Shown here: in pieces, positions 53,758 to 63,500 of the stretch | Layout of the letters: the number at the start of each line of letters is the position of its first letter | Numbering within the stretch: position 1 is the stretch's first letter | Source of the DNA: Saccharopolyspora sp. NFXS83 | Lineage (GTDB): Bacteria; Actinomycetota; Actinomycetes; Mycobacteriales; Pseudonocardiaceae | DNA length: 64,000 nucleotides | Assembly: GCF_026241095.1 (NCBI RefSeq) | Contig: NZ_JAPFGB010000008.1 | Coordinates: 186,001-250,000, forward strand | Direction: 5' to 3' | Program-made: the position numbers and the translations under genes | Notes under the pieces: model-generated | Told to the model about the DNA's origin: nothing | Database searches by the model: none | Seen by the model: only the letters and a program-made list of their open reading frames with translations

Positions 53758-54501
53758 ATGCCGCTGCCCCGGAGGCGCGCGACGGCGGCGCTGGCCGCGG
53801 CACTGTTCACCGCTTCCTGCTCGGGCGGTGAACAGGTGCACGGCCGCCAGTACCCGTGGCACACCGGCATCGTGGCGACGACCTTCTGGGTCGGTGAGGT
53901 CCTCGACCCGGACACCTCCGACGGCAGTCAGGTCATCTCGACCTACGACTCCGCCTGGCAGCAGCACTACGGCGGCTGCGATGGGGTCCTGCTCGACGGC
54001 CGGTGCGACACGGAGCCGCGGACCGCCGCCAACGGCTACTTCCCGACCAGGATGACGCCGCGGGAGAACCCGTTCTACCTCGATCTCCCCTTCGACGACC
54101 TCAACGACCCGATCGCCTTCGAGCAGCGCGGCGCCGTGGTGCCCTGGAGCCGGGACCCGGGCTACGCCGGGCGCGAACGGGACGAGTCGTTCAGCTACCT
54201 GAAGAACCGCTGGGTGCAGCTCACCAGGGGCGACGCCGTCTGCTTCGGGCAGGTCCAGGACGCCGGGCCCGCCGAATACCACGACGCCCGGTACGTCTTC
54301 GGGCACGACGACCCCCGACCGGTGAACACCCGGTTCAACGGGGCCGGGCTGGACGTGTCCCCCGCGTTGAACGGCTGCCTCGGCTTCACCCACCTCAACG
54401 GCGCACAAGATCGGGTCGACTGGCGTTTCGTCGAGGGGGCCGACGTTCCCGACGGCCCCTGGCGACGCGTCGTCACGACCTCGCCGCCGACGCTGTACTG
54501 A
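53758..54501 (+). CDS. Lipoprotein, possible double-psi beta-barrel
   Basis: 247-aa lipoprotein (lipobox FTASC, C21). Cysteines in GGCDGVLL, GRCDTEP, AVCFGQV and NGCLGF. The stretch VCFGQVQDAGP ... GAGLDVSPALNGCLGF follows the double-psi beta-barrel pattern of RlpA/expansin-like wall proteins, though I cannot align it fully. It follows the deacetylase gene closely on the same strand. It probably acts at the cell wall, which is inference. Confidence 0.65.
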   Translation: MPLPRRRATAALAAALFTASCSGGEQVHGRQYPWHTGIVATTFWVGEVLDPDTSDGSQVISTYDSAWQQHYGGCDGVLLDGRCDTEPRTAANGYFPTRMTPRENPFYLDLPFDDLNDPIAFEQRGAVVPWSRDPGYAGRERDESFSYLKNRWVQLTRGDAVCFGQVQDAGPAEYHDARYVFGHDDPRPVNTRFNGAGLDVSPALNGCLGFTHLNGAQDRVDWRFVEGADVPDGPWRRVVTTSPPTLY

Positions 54502-54506
54502 TCCGG

Positions 54507-55172
54507 CTAGGCCGCGAGGTTCGTGGAGATCCGGTCCACCGCTTCGGGGATGGAATCGACGACGGGGACTCCGGCGGTTTCCAGCGCGCGACGGCTCATG
54601 ACGCCCGTCGTCACCAGGACGCAGCCGGTACCGACCCGCTCGGCCGCGAGGGCGTCGTCGAGCACGTCGCCGATGAGCACCACGTCGGCCGGGTCGAGCG
54701 CCTGTTCCGCGAGGTGGTGGCGCAGGTGCTCGGCCTTGGCGCCGCCGCCGACGTCGGTGCGCAACCCGTCGACCCGTTCGAACAGCGGCAGCAGCTCCAG
54801 CCGGGTGATCAGCGGGACCAGCTCGTCGTGGAACCACATCGACAGCAAGGACTGCGTCCGGCCCGCTTCGCCCCACTCGCGCAGCACGTCCGGGACGCCC
54901 GCGGCCAGCTTCGCCGTGTGCAGCAGTTCCCGGTAGTGCTCGTGGTAGAGCACGTCGAGCCTGCTCCAGTCGGCTTCGGTCAGCGGGCGGTCCAGCAGCC
55001 GCTCGTAGCACTGCTGCAGCGGGCGGCTGAAGATCGACCGCCACTGCTCGAGGTCGACGTGCTCACGCCCGAACTCGGCGCACACGGCGTTCACCGCCGA
55101 GACGACCGCGTCGTTGTCGTCCAGCAACGTGCCGTTCCAGTCCCACACGATGTGCCGTGCCGCTGAAGTCAT
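54507..55172 (-). CDS. HAD-superfamily phosphatase
   Basis: 221-aa phosphoglycolate-phosphatase-like HAD hydrolase. Motif I is DWNGTLLDD with asparagine in place of the second aspartate (D11, N13), a late motif is VVLIGDVLDDALAAE, and a lysine lies in the GGGAKAEHL segment. The D-x-N variant is seen in some HAD proteins; whether the enzyme is active is uncertain. ATG 55172 follows GGCGGTGGG. Its end is 5 bp from that of the lipoprotein gene. Confidence 0.82.
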   Translation of the reverse strand: MTSAARHIVWDWNGTLLDDNDAVVSAVNAVCAEFGREHVDLEQWRSIFSRPLQQCYERLLDRPLTEADWSRLDVLYHEHYRELLHTAKLAAGVPDVLREWGEAGRTQSLLSMWFHDELVPLITRLELLPLFERVDGLRTDVGGGAKAEHLRHHLAEQALDPADVVLIGDVLDDALAAERVGTGCVLVTTGVMSRRALETAGVPVVDSIPEAVDRISTNLAA

Positions 55173-55284
55173 CCCACCGCCGACTCGCATAACGCCCCTG
55201 TCCCGATCGACTGCCGCCGCCCGATCCGGCAGCCTAGCGAAACCGGACGATCTCCCGTCATCCCCCGAACCCCGGAGAACGACC

Positions 55285-55806
55285 TTGCCCTACTCGCACC
55301 GCCTCGCCACCCGCGACGACCTTCCGGCCATCGTCGACATCTGCAACGCCGCCATCCCCGCCAAGACGAGCACGTGCGACCTCGAACCGATCGACGTCTC
55401 GGCACGCGTAGCGTGGTTCGACGAGTCGCACCCTGAGCGTCGTCCCATCTGGGTCGGGCACGAACCGGGATCGCCGCGAACGGTGACCGGGTACCTGTCG
55501 TTCGACCCGTTCCTCAACGGACGGGCCGGGTACGACGTGACCGCCGATCTCGCGATCTACCTGTACCCGGATCACCGCGGACGTGAGCAGGGCCACCACC
55601 TGCTGGACATGGCGATGGCACACGCTCCGAAGCTGGGAGTGCGCACCCTCGCGGCCAGCATCTTCGCCGCCAACGAGGCCAGCATCCGGCTCTTCCGTTC
55701 GCACGGATTCCAGCAGTGGGGACTGCTGCCGGGCGTCGCCGACCTGGACGGCGTGGTCCACGACCTCGTGTTCGTCGGACGCTCCGCCGGTGGCACGGCG
55801 CCATGA
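55285..55806 (+). CDS. GNAT acetyltransferase (phosphinothricin/MnaT-like)
   Basis: 173-aa GNAT enzyme: LATRDDLPAIVDICNAAI at the start, acetyl-CoA loop DHRGREQGHHLLD, and SIFAANEASIRLFRSHGF, the typical motif B of the phosphinothricin/L-amino-acid N-acetyltransferase group. TTG 55285 is chosen with GGAGA about 8 nt upstream. The frame is open 5' without family similarity. Substrate unknown. Confidence 0.8.
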   Translation: MPYSHRLATRDDLPAIVDICNAAIPAKTSTCDLEPIDVSARVAWFDESHPERRPIWVGHEPGSPRTVTGYLSFDPFLNGRAGYDVTADLAIYLYPDHRGREQGHHLLDMAMAHAPKLGVRTLAASIFAANEASIRLFRSHGFQQWGLLPGVADLDGVVHDLVFVGRSAGGTAP

Positions 55807-55879
55807 GCCGCGTCCGGCGGGTCAGCCCGTCGATCAGGCCGAGCGATCGGAAAGGCGGTGCGGGTGAAAGTCGTGTGGT

Positions 55880-56734
55880 TCACGGCATTTCCGGGTCTTC
55901 CGCACCGGCTTCCAGTTCCGATCGGTCGAGTTCGTCCTTGACCACCCGGAAGGCCATGCCTTCCGGGTAGCCCTTGCGGGCAAGCATTCCGACGAGACGG
56001 CGCAGCCGCTTCTCCGGGTCGTCCACGGTGATCGAGCGGAGCTTGCGGCGCACCAGTTCCCGCGCCCGCTCCTCTTCCGCATCCGCGTCCACAGTGGAGA
56101 GAGCTTCGGCGACCAGGTGTTCCTCGACGCCTTTGCGGCGCAACTCGTAGCCCAGCGCCTTGCGGCCCAGGCCCTGGTTGCGCTGCCGCTCGCTGACCCA
56201 CGCCTCGGCGAACTCGGCGTCGTCGACCAGGCCCGCGTCGACGAACTTCTGCAACACCGCGTCCGCGACGTCCTCGTCGATCTCCTTGCGCAGCAAGGCC
56301 TGGCGCAGCTCGGCCCGGCTGCGGGCGCGCACCGCCAGCATCCGGTACACCACGTCGCGGGCCGACGCCTCCGGGGACTGCGGTACTCCCGGCGGGCACT
56401 CGTCGCGCTGCCGCCGCTTGCCGGTGCGCCCCGACGACCGAGCCGCTGACGATTCCGGGGACTCCGAGGATTCCGACATGGCACTGCGGCGGCGGCGCTT
56501 GCCGGTGCCCCGCGCGGCGGAGCCGTCCGGTTCAGCGGTCTCCGCCGCAGCCCGCGTCGTCGCGGTCTCCGCTTCGGATGAGCTCAGCCCCGCACCGGCG
56601 CCCGGCGAACCGGGCGCGTGGTCGGTACTGCGCCACACGCCCCGCCCGGAACGGCCGCCGCCGCGCTGCGAACCCGACGAACCCGCACGGGGCCGCGATC
56701 GGGGGAACTCCGCGGAGTCGTCGTCTGCCGACAC
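55880..56734 (-). CDS. recX: RecA regulator RecX
   Basis: 284 aa. The C-terminal ~160 residues (from SARDVVYRMLAVRARSR) are RecX, with tandem three-helix repeats (RKEIDEDVADAVLQKFVDAG, LGRKALGYELRRKGV, RKLRSITVDDPEKRLRRL). RecX limits RecA filament growth. The N-terminal ~125 aa are low-complexity Ser/Arg/Gly-rich, not found in short RecX. GTG 56734 is 8 bp after the recA stop, so it is translationally coupled. An internal ATG at 56479 has no Shine-Dalgarno. Confidence 0.88.
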   Translation of the reverse strand: MSADDDSAEFPRSRPRAGSSGSQRGGGRSGRGVWRSTDHAPGSPGAGAGLSSSEAETATTRAAAETAEPDGSAARGTGKRRRRSAMSESSESPESSAARSSGRTGKRRQRDECPPGVPQSPEASARDVVYRMLAVRARSRAELRQALLRKEIDEDVADAVLQKFVDAGLVDDAEFAEAWVSERQRNQGLGRKALGYELRRKGVEEHLVAEALSTVDADAEEERARELVRRKLRSITVDDPEKRLRRLVGMLARKGYPEGMAFRVVKDELDRSELEAGAEDPEMP

Positions 56735-56742
56735 CGCCGGGC

Positions 56743-57786
<1,044 letters not shown>

Positions 57787-57937
57787 CGGGGGTCCACCTC
57801 GGTCAAGTCGAAGCTTCGTCGTGTGCGCACGACGCTACGGGTAGGGACCGACACTCCGGTGGACTGCCCTGGCCACCCGGCCGCCCGTTGCCCGGCGACG
57901 GGGCCCGGCGAACACCGAGGTCCGATCCGCGAATCCG

Positions 57938-57960
57938 ATCATAGGCGAACGGATGTTCGA
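57938..57960 (-). promoter_or_regulatory. recA promoter -10 with SOS box
   Basis: On the minus strand, TATGAT (57938-57943) is a 5/6 -10 box. Immediately upstream is TCGAAC-ATCC-GTTCGC (57945-57960), 11 of 12 to the SOS box. LexA would block polymerase here. Confidence 0.75.
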
Positions 57961-58039
57961 TCATCGAGCCGACACGCCAACACCGTCACCCTTCCGCGTG
58001 AAGCATGATCGCCATCGAGCGGCGGCCTCCGCCTTCTAC

Positions 58040-58275
58040 AGCGGCGAAGCCGTGCAGTAGGGCGGGGGCGGGCGAAGCCACGCCTGCCTCGCGGCCGAAG
58101 GCCGTGCCTGTACGCGCGCCAGCGCATAGCCCACGTCGAAAACCTGGTCACCCGCGGGTTCTCAGCGGCTTCCTCGCGAGGACGGCTTTTTCCCTCGTGG
58201 CGGGGCCACTCGGGAAAAAGATCCCGCAGCGAGGAAACCGCTGAGGTTCCGCCACCCCACCACCTACGCAAATCA
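58040..58275 (-). repeat. Palindromic element copy C (recA upstream)
   Basis: In the sense of DUF3046 it starts 11 bp after its stop with TGATTTGCGTAGG and GTGGCGGAACCTCAG. The stem is 58154-58201 with 58205-58252 on one axis: CTCAGCGG/CCGCTGAG (58161-58168, 58238-58245), TTCCTCGC/GCGAGGAA, CTTTTTCCC/GGGAAAAAG, GTGGC/GCCAC with a GGG loop. The distal module has several GGCGAAGCC-like hairpins (from 58040). It lies between DUF3046 and the recA promoter. Confidence 0.75.
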
Positions 58276-58286
58276 AGCGAGGAGAT

Positions 58287-58481
58287 TCAACGACGCGCGG
58301 TGGGCACTTCGAAGGTGTCGCAGAGGGCCAGCCACACCTGCTTCGGCGAGAAACCCGCTTCCAACGCCTCGTCCACGGTTCGGCCGCCGAGCTCCGACAT
58401 CACGTGGTCCTCGGCGAGCATCTCGGCTCGCAACCGGCCGAACTCATCGGCCATGCGTTCGCGGAAATCGGTGTGTCGCAT
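58287..58481 (-). CDS. DUF3046 small protein
   Basis: 64-aa DUF3046 protein (MRHTDFRERMADEFG, then GFSPKQVWLALCDTFEVP). Always close to recA in actinobacteria; function unknown. ATG 58481 by family. Repeat element C begins 11 bp after its stop. Confidence 0.88.
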   Translation of the reverse strand: MRHTDFRERMADEFGRLRAEMLAEDHVMSELGGRTVDEALEAGFSPKQVWLALCDTFEVPTARR

Positions 58482-58532
58482 CGCGTCCAGCCTACCGAGG
58501 GCACCCGCGGGTACGGTCGTGGTGTGCTGCTG

Positions 58533-58649
58533 ATGCAAGCCGACCCGACCGGACTGTCCGGCCCGCTGGGACAACTCGTGATCGCGGCGATGCTGCTGGT
58601 CGCGATCGTCGTCGCGCTGCGCTGGCTGTGGAACCAGCGCGGGCGCTGA
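58533..58649 (+). CDS. Possible 38-aa membrane peptide
   Basis: Short ORF with one hydrophobic helix (LGQLVIAAMLLVAIVVALRW) and a basic end (NQRGR). ATG 58533 or GTG 58524. It abuts the Hsp70 stop. No good Shine-Dalgarno. Support is only the membrane helix and the free position. Confidence 0.4.
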   Translation: MQADPTGLSGPLGQLVIAAMLLVAIVVALRWLWNQRGR

Positions 58650-60422
58650 TCACGCCGCGCCCGGCTGCACGGTCCGCTCGAACTCGTCGGCCAGCGCGTC
58701 CGGCGTCAGCCGCCCGTCCCGGTTCGGCGCCAGCACCATGCCCACCACCGGCCGGTCGGCGACGGTGAACACCAGCGTCCCGGCGGTCTCCCCGGTGACC
58801 GCCCGGTAGCGGCCCGAGTAGCCGTTGCCGGACCAGTTCGCCTGCACCTGGTCACCGGTGGCGCCGTGGAACATCAGCAGCAGGTCCGCCCGCAGCCGCG
58901 CCTCCTCCGGCGAGTCCAGGTGCGTGTAGATCACCAAGGTGTCCTCGTTCGGGTTCCCCTCCGCGCAGGACACGACGGTGCCGTCGAGATCGCGCAGCCC
59001 GGCGACGAAGCGCTGCCAGCCCGGCACGCAGTTGGACCGCTCCGGCAGATCCCCGGCGAGCCTGCTCAGGCACGGCGTGAAGCCGGCGGCGTCCTCGGTG
59101 GTGGTGTCCCGGCACTCCTCAGCGGTGGGCGCCGCACCGCCCCCGCCGAGGACGGCCGCCAGCACCACGACCGCCACGAGCAGCAGCACCGCCGCGATCG
59201 ACCCGCCGATCAGCCACGGGCGACGACCCCCGCGCGACGGTGGCCGCGGGCCGGGCGGACCGGGCGGCGCGGGCGGCTGCGCGACCGGCTGCGGAGGGCC
59301 GAACGCGACCTGCGGCGGGACGCCGCCGAGGTCGCCGGTGCGCAACGAGGCCCCGTCACGCAGGACGTGGTGCGCGCCGAGCGCCACCGCGGTCTCCGGT
59401 TGGTCGAGGCTGGTGGCGACGACGTTGAGCTGCTCCCCGATCAGGCTCGCCACCAGCGGCAACCGGCTCGAACCGCCGACCAGGTAGAGCCCCGCGAGGT
59501 GCTGCGGCGTCATCCCGTTCGCCTGCAGCAGCGCGGCGAGCATCTCGACGCTGCGGCGCAGGCTCGGCCGGGTCAGCGCCTCCAGTTCCTGGCGGGTGAC
59601 CAGCACGTCGGCGAACGGTTCCGGCATGGGCACTTCGGTCTGCACGTGCCGGGACAGCACCTCCTTGGCCTCCCGGACGTCCTCGCGCAGCGTGCGCTGG
59701 GTGCGGCGGTCGGCGGTGGAGGCAGGGCGCAGCAGCGCCTGCCAGCGCTGCGGATCCTTGTTCGAGACCTGGCGGCCGACGTGTTCGAGCAGCGCCTCGT
59801 CGACGTCCAGCCCGCCGAGGTCGGCCAGCCCGTCCTCGGCGAGGACCGCGAAGCCGCTGTGGGTGGCGCCGACGATGGCGCAGTCGAAGGTGCCCGCTCC
59901 GAGGTCGTAGACCGCCAGCGCGCGGCCCTGCGGCAGCGAGCGGTCCGGGAAGGACGCGAAGTGCGCCGCGGCGGCCACCGGTTCCGGCACCAGCACCAGG
60001 TTGCTGCCGAAACCGGCGAGCCGGGCCGCCGACAGCAGCACGTTGCACCGGGTGGTGCCCCATTGCGCGGGGTGGGTGAGCCGCACCTCGTCGGGCTGGA
60101 CGCCGCCGAGCTGGCGGGTGGTCTCCTCCGCGACGCGGTGCAGGACTGCGGCCATCGCGTCGGTGACGGTGATGATCGTTTCACCGAGCAGCAGGGTGCC
60201 TTCGTCGATGCGGCGCTTCGGGTTCGGCTCGAACCGGGACGGGTCGAGGCGCGCTCGGCGTTCCGCGTCGCGGCCCACGATGATCGCGCCGTCCTCGGTG
60301 GCGAACACCGCCGAGGGCATCGTCGACGAGCCGTCGACCTCGATGACCCTGGGTGGCCTGCCGTGCGCCGAAAGCACCGCCACCGTGTTGGAGGTGCCGA
60401 GATCGACCGACAACACGCGCAC
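58650..60422 (-). CDS. Membrane-spanning Hsp70-like protein
   Basis: 590 aa. N-terminal Hsp70/actin-type ATPase (DLGTSNT 7-13, DLGAGTFD 173-180, GGSSRLP 316-322), no substrate-binding domain. A Pro-rich linker (~375-400), one transmembrane helix (LIGGSIAAVLLLVAVVVLAAVLG in part, ~404-426) and a ~160-aa outer domain with conserved-looking cysteines (EECRD, TPCLS, SNCVP, SCAEG). It may sense an outside signal or link ATP binding to envelope state, by inference. GTG 60422 follows GGAAGGA. Confidence 0.85.
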   Translation of the reverse strand: MRVLSVDLGTSNTVAVLSAHGRPPRVIEVDGSSTMPSAVFATEDGAIIVGRDAERRARLDPSRFEPNPKRRIDEGTLLLGETIITVTDAMAAVLHRVAEETTRQLGGVQPDEVRLTHPAQWGTTRCNVLLSAARLAGFGSNLVLVPEPVAAAAHFASFPDRSLPQGRALAVYDLGAGTFDCAIVGATHSGFAVLAEDGLADLGGLDVDEALLEHVGRQVSNKDPQRWQALLRPASTADRRTQRTLREDVREAKEVLSRHVQTEVPMPEPFADVLVTRQELEALTRPSLRRSVEMLAALLQANGMTPQHLAGLYLVGGSSRLPLVASLIGEQLNVVATSLDQPETAVALGAHHVLRDGASLRTGDLGGVPPQVAFGPPQPVAQPPAPPGPPGPRPPSRGGRRPWLIGGSIAAVLLLVAVVVLAAVLGGGGAAPTAEECRDTTTEDAAGFTPCLSRLAGDLPERSNCVPGWQRFVAGLRDLDGTVVSCAEGNPNEDTLVIYTHLDSPEEARLRADLLLMFHGATGDQVQANWSGNGYSGRYRAVTGETAGTLVFTVADRPVVGMVLAPNRDGRLTPDALADEFERTVQPGAA

Positions 60423-60561
60423 CGGTTTCGTCCTTCCGTAGCCAGATCCGGGGTGCACTCACCCGTTCTGCGGAATGTTGTCACGGTGGACGATCACAGG
60501 TGGGTGGTTCGGGCGAATCGCCGTCGGCGACGTTGTCGGTGCGGTGGTCCAGCATGGAGGG

Positions 60562-63500
60562 GTGAGCGACCCGCTGGACGACTTCTCCCCCGCGACCCGC
60601 GAGTGGTTCCGGGGCGCGTTCGACGCGCCGACCCAGGCCCAGGCCGGGGCGTGGCGGGCGATCGGCGCGGGCGAGCACTCGCTGGTCGTGGCGCCGACGG
60701 GGTCCGGCAAAACGCTCGCCGCGTTCCTGTCCGCGCTGGACGGGCTGGCCTCGGCGCCACCGCCGGAGGATCCGCAGCGGCGCTGCCGCGTGCTGTACGT
60801 GTCGCCGCTGAAGGCGCTCGCGGTCGACGTCGAGCGCAACCTGCGCGCCCCGCTCACCGGCATCCGGCAGGCCACCCAGCGCCACGGCGGGGTGCCGCCG
60901 GAGATCCGGGTCGGGATGCGGACCGGGGACACGCCCGCCGAGGAACGGCGGGCGTTCAACCGGACACCGCCGGACGTGCTGGTGACCACCCCCGAGTCGC
61001 TGTTCCTGCTGCTGACCTCGGCCGCGCGGGAGTCGCTGCGCGGCGTCGAGACGGTGATCGTGGACGAGGTGCACGCGGTGGCGGGCACCAAGCGCGGGGC
61101 GCACCTGGCCTTGTCGCTGGAACGGCTGGACGAGCTGCTCGCGGAACCGGCGCAGCGGATCGGGTTGTCGGCCACGGTGCGCCCGGTCTCCGAGGTGAGC
61201 ACGTTCCTGGGCGGCGGCCGTCCGGTGCGCGCGGTGCAGCCGGAGCACGCCAAGCAGGTCGAGGTCACCGTCGAGGTCCCGGTGCCGGACCTGGCCGAGC
61301 TGGGACAGCCGACCGGTGAGGTGACGGGGTCGGCCGCGGGCGCCGAGCAGCGCACCTCGATCTGGCCGTCGGTGCAGGAACGCATCCTGGACCTGATCGG
61401 GCGGCACCGGTCGACGATCGTGTTCGCGAACTCGCGGCGGCTCGCGGAACGGCTGACGGCGGGCATCAACGAGCTCGCCACCGAGCAGGCGGGCGAGACC
61501 GCCGAGCAGACCGGGAAGTTCCCCGCGGAAGCGGTGGGCGGTTCCGGGGTCACCTCCGGCGCGGCGGTGACGGTGGCGCGAGCGCACCACGGGTCCATGT
61601 CGAAGGAGCAGCGCTCCGCGGTGGAGGAGGAGCTGAAGTCGGGCCGGTTGCCGTGCGTGGTGGCGACCTCCTCGCTGGAGCTGGGCATCGACATGGGCGC
61701 GGTGGACCTGGTGGTGCAGGTGGAGACGCCACCGAGCGTCGCCTCCGGGATGCAGCGCATCGGCCGGGGCGGGCACCAGGTGGGCGCGGTCTCGCACGGG
61801 GTGGTGTTCCCGAAGTTCCGGGGTGACCTGGTGGGCTGCGCGGTGGTGGCGGAGCGGATGGCCGCCGGGCTGATCGAATCGCTGTCCTTCCCTCGGAATC
61901 CGCTGGACGTGCTGGCCCAGCACGTCGTGTCGATGGTGGCGATGGAGCCGTGGGGCTTGGAGTCGCTGGCAAGGGTGGTGCGGCGGGCGGCACCGTTCGC
62001 GGGCCTGCCGGATTCCGCGCTGTACGCGGTGCTGGACATGCTGGCGGGGCGGTATCCGAGCGAGGAGTTCGGCGAGCTGCGGGCGCGCATCGTGTGGGAC
62101 CGGGTGCAGGACGAGCTGCGGGCGCGGCCGGGCGCGCAGCGGCTGGCGGTGACCTCGGGCGGCACCATCCCGGACCGGGGCCTGTTCACGGTGACGACGC
62201 CGGGCGACGAGGAGGCCGGTCGCGGCGGCGTGCGAGTCGGCGAGCTGGACGAGGAGATGGTCTACGAGTCGCGGGTGGGCGACACGTTCCTGCTGGGCAC
62301 CTCGTCGTGGAAGGTGCAGGACATCACCCACGACCGGGTCGTCGTGGTGCCCGCGCCGGGGCAACCCGCGCGGATGCCGTTCTGGAAGGGCGACTCCCCC
62401 GGCCGGCCGCTGGAGCTGGGCCGCGCCCTGGGCGCGTTCGTCCGGGAGCTGGTGGCCGCGGACCGGGAGGCGGCGACGGAGCGGATGACGCGCGCCGGAC
62501 TGGACGAGTGGGCGCGGGACAACCTGCTGGCGTACCTGGCCGAGCAGCGGGACGCGACGCGGCACGTGCCGGACGATCGGACGATCGTGGTGGAACGGTT
62601 CCGCGACGAGCTCGGCGACTGGCGGATGGTGGTGCACTCGCCGTTCGGCGCGCAGGTGAACGGGCCGTGGGGCTTGGCGATCGGCGCCCGGTTGCGGGAG
62701 CGGCGCGGCATCGATCCGCAGGTCGCGTCCTCCGACGACGGGATCGTGGTGCGGCTGGCGGACGCGCTGGACGAGTCGGGCGCGGACGTGCTGCCGACCG
62801 CGGAGGACGTGCTGCTGTCCCCGGACGAGGTGCAGCGGGTGATCACCGATGAGGTCGGCGGCTCGGCGTTGTTCGCGGCGCGGTTCCGGGAGTGCGCCGC
62901 GCGGGCGTTGCTGCTGCCGCGGCGGGATCCGCGGAAGCGCTCACCGCTGTGGCAGCAGCGGCAGCGGTCGGCGCAGCTGCTGGCGGTGGCGGCGCAGTAC
63001 GAGCAGTTCCCGATCGTGCTGGAGGCGATGCGGGAATGCGTGCAGGACGTCTACGACGTTCCGGGCCTGACGGAGCTGATGTCGCAGATCGCCGCCCGCA
63101 AGGTGCGGGTGGTGGAGGTGGAGACGCCGTCGCCGTCGCCGTTCGCGCGCAGCCTGCTGTTCGGCTACATCGGCATGTTCCTGTACGAGACGGACGCGCC
63201 GCTGGCGGAGCGCCGGTCGGCGGCGCTGAGCCTGGACTCGACGCTGCTTGCGGAACTGCTCGGGTCGGAAGCGCTGCGGGAGCTGCTGGATCCGGAGGTG
63301 ATCGCGGAGGTCGAGCAGCAGTTGCAGCGGCTCGTCCCGGAGCGGCACGCGAAGGATGCGGAGTCCGCGGTGGACCTGCTGCGGTTCCTGGGCGACCTGT
63401 CCACTGCGGAGGCCGAGGAGCGCGGGACCCGCCCGGAATGGCTGGCGGACCTGCACGCGCAGCGGCGCGTCCTGGAAGTGCGCGTGGCCGGGGAGCCCCG

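Noticed and set aside
60481-62637. A 718-codon minus-strand open frame opposite lhr
   Set aside because: Shadow; the lhr frame shows all helicase motifs.
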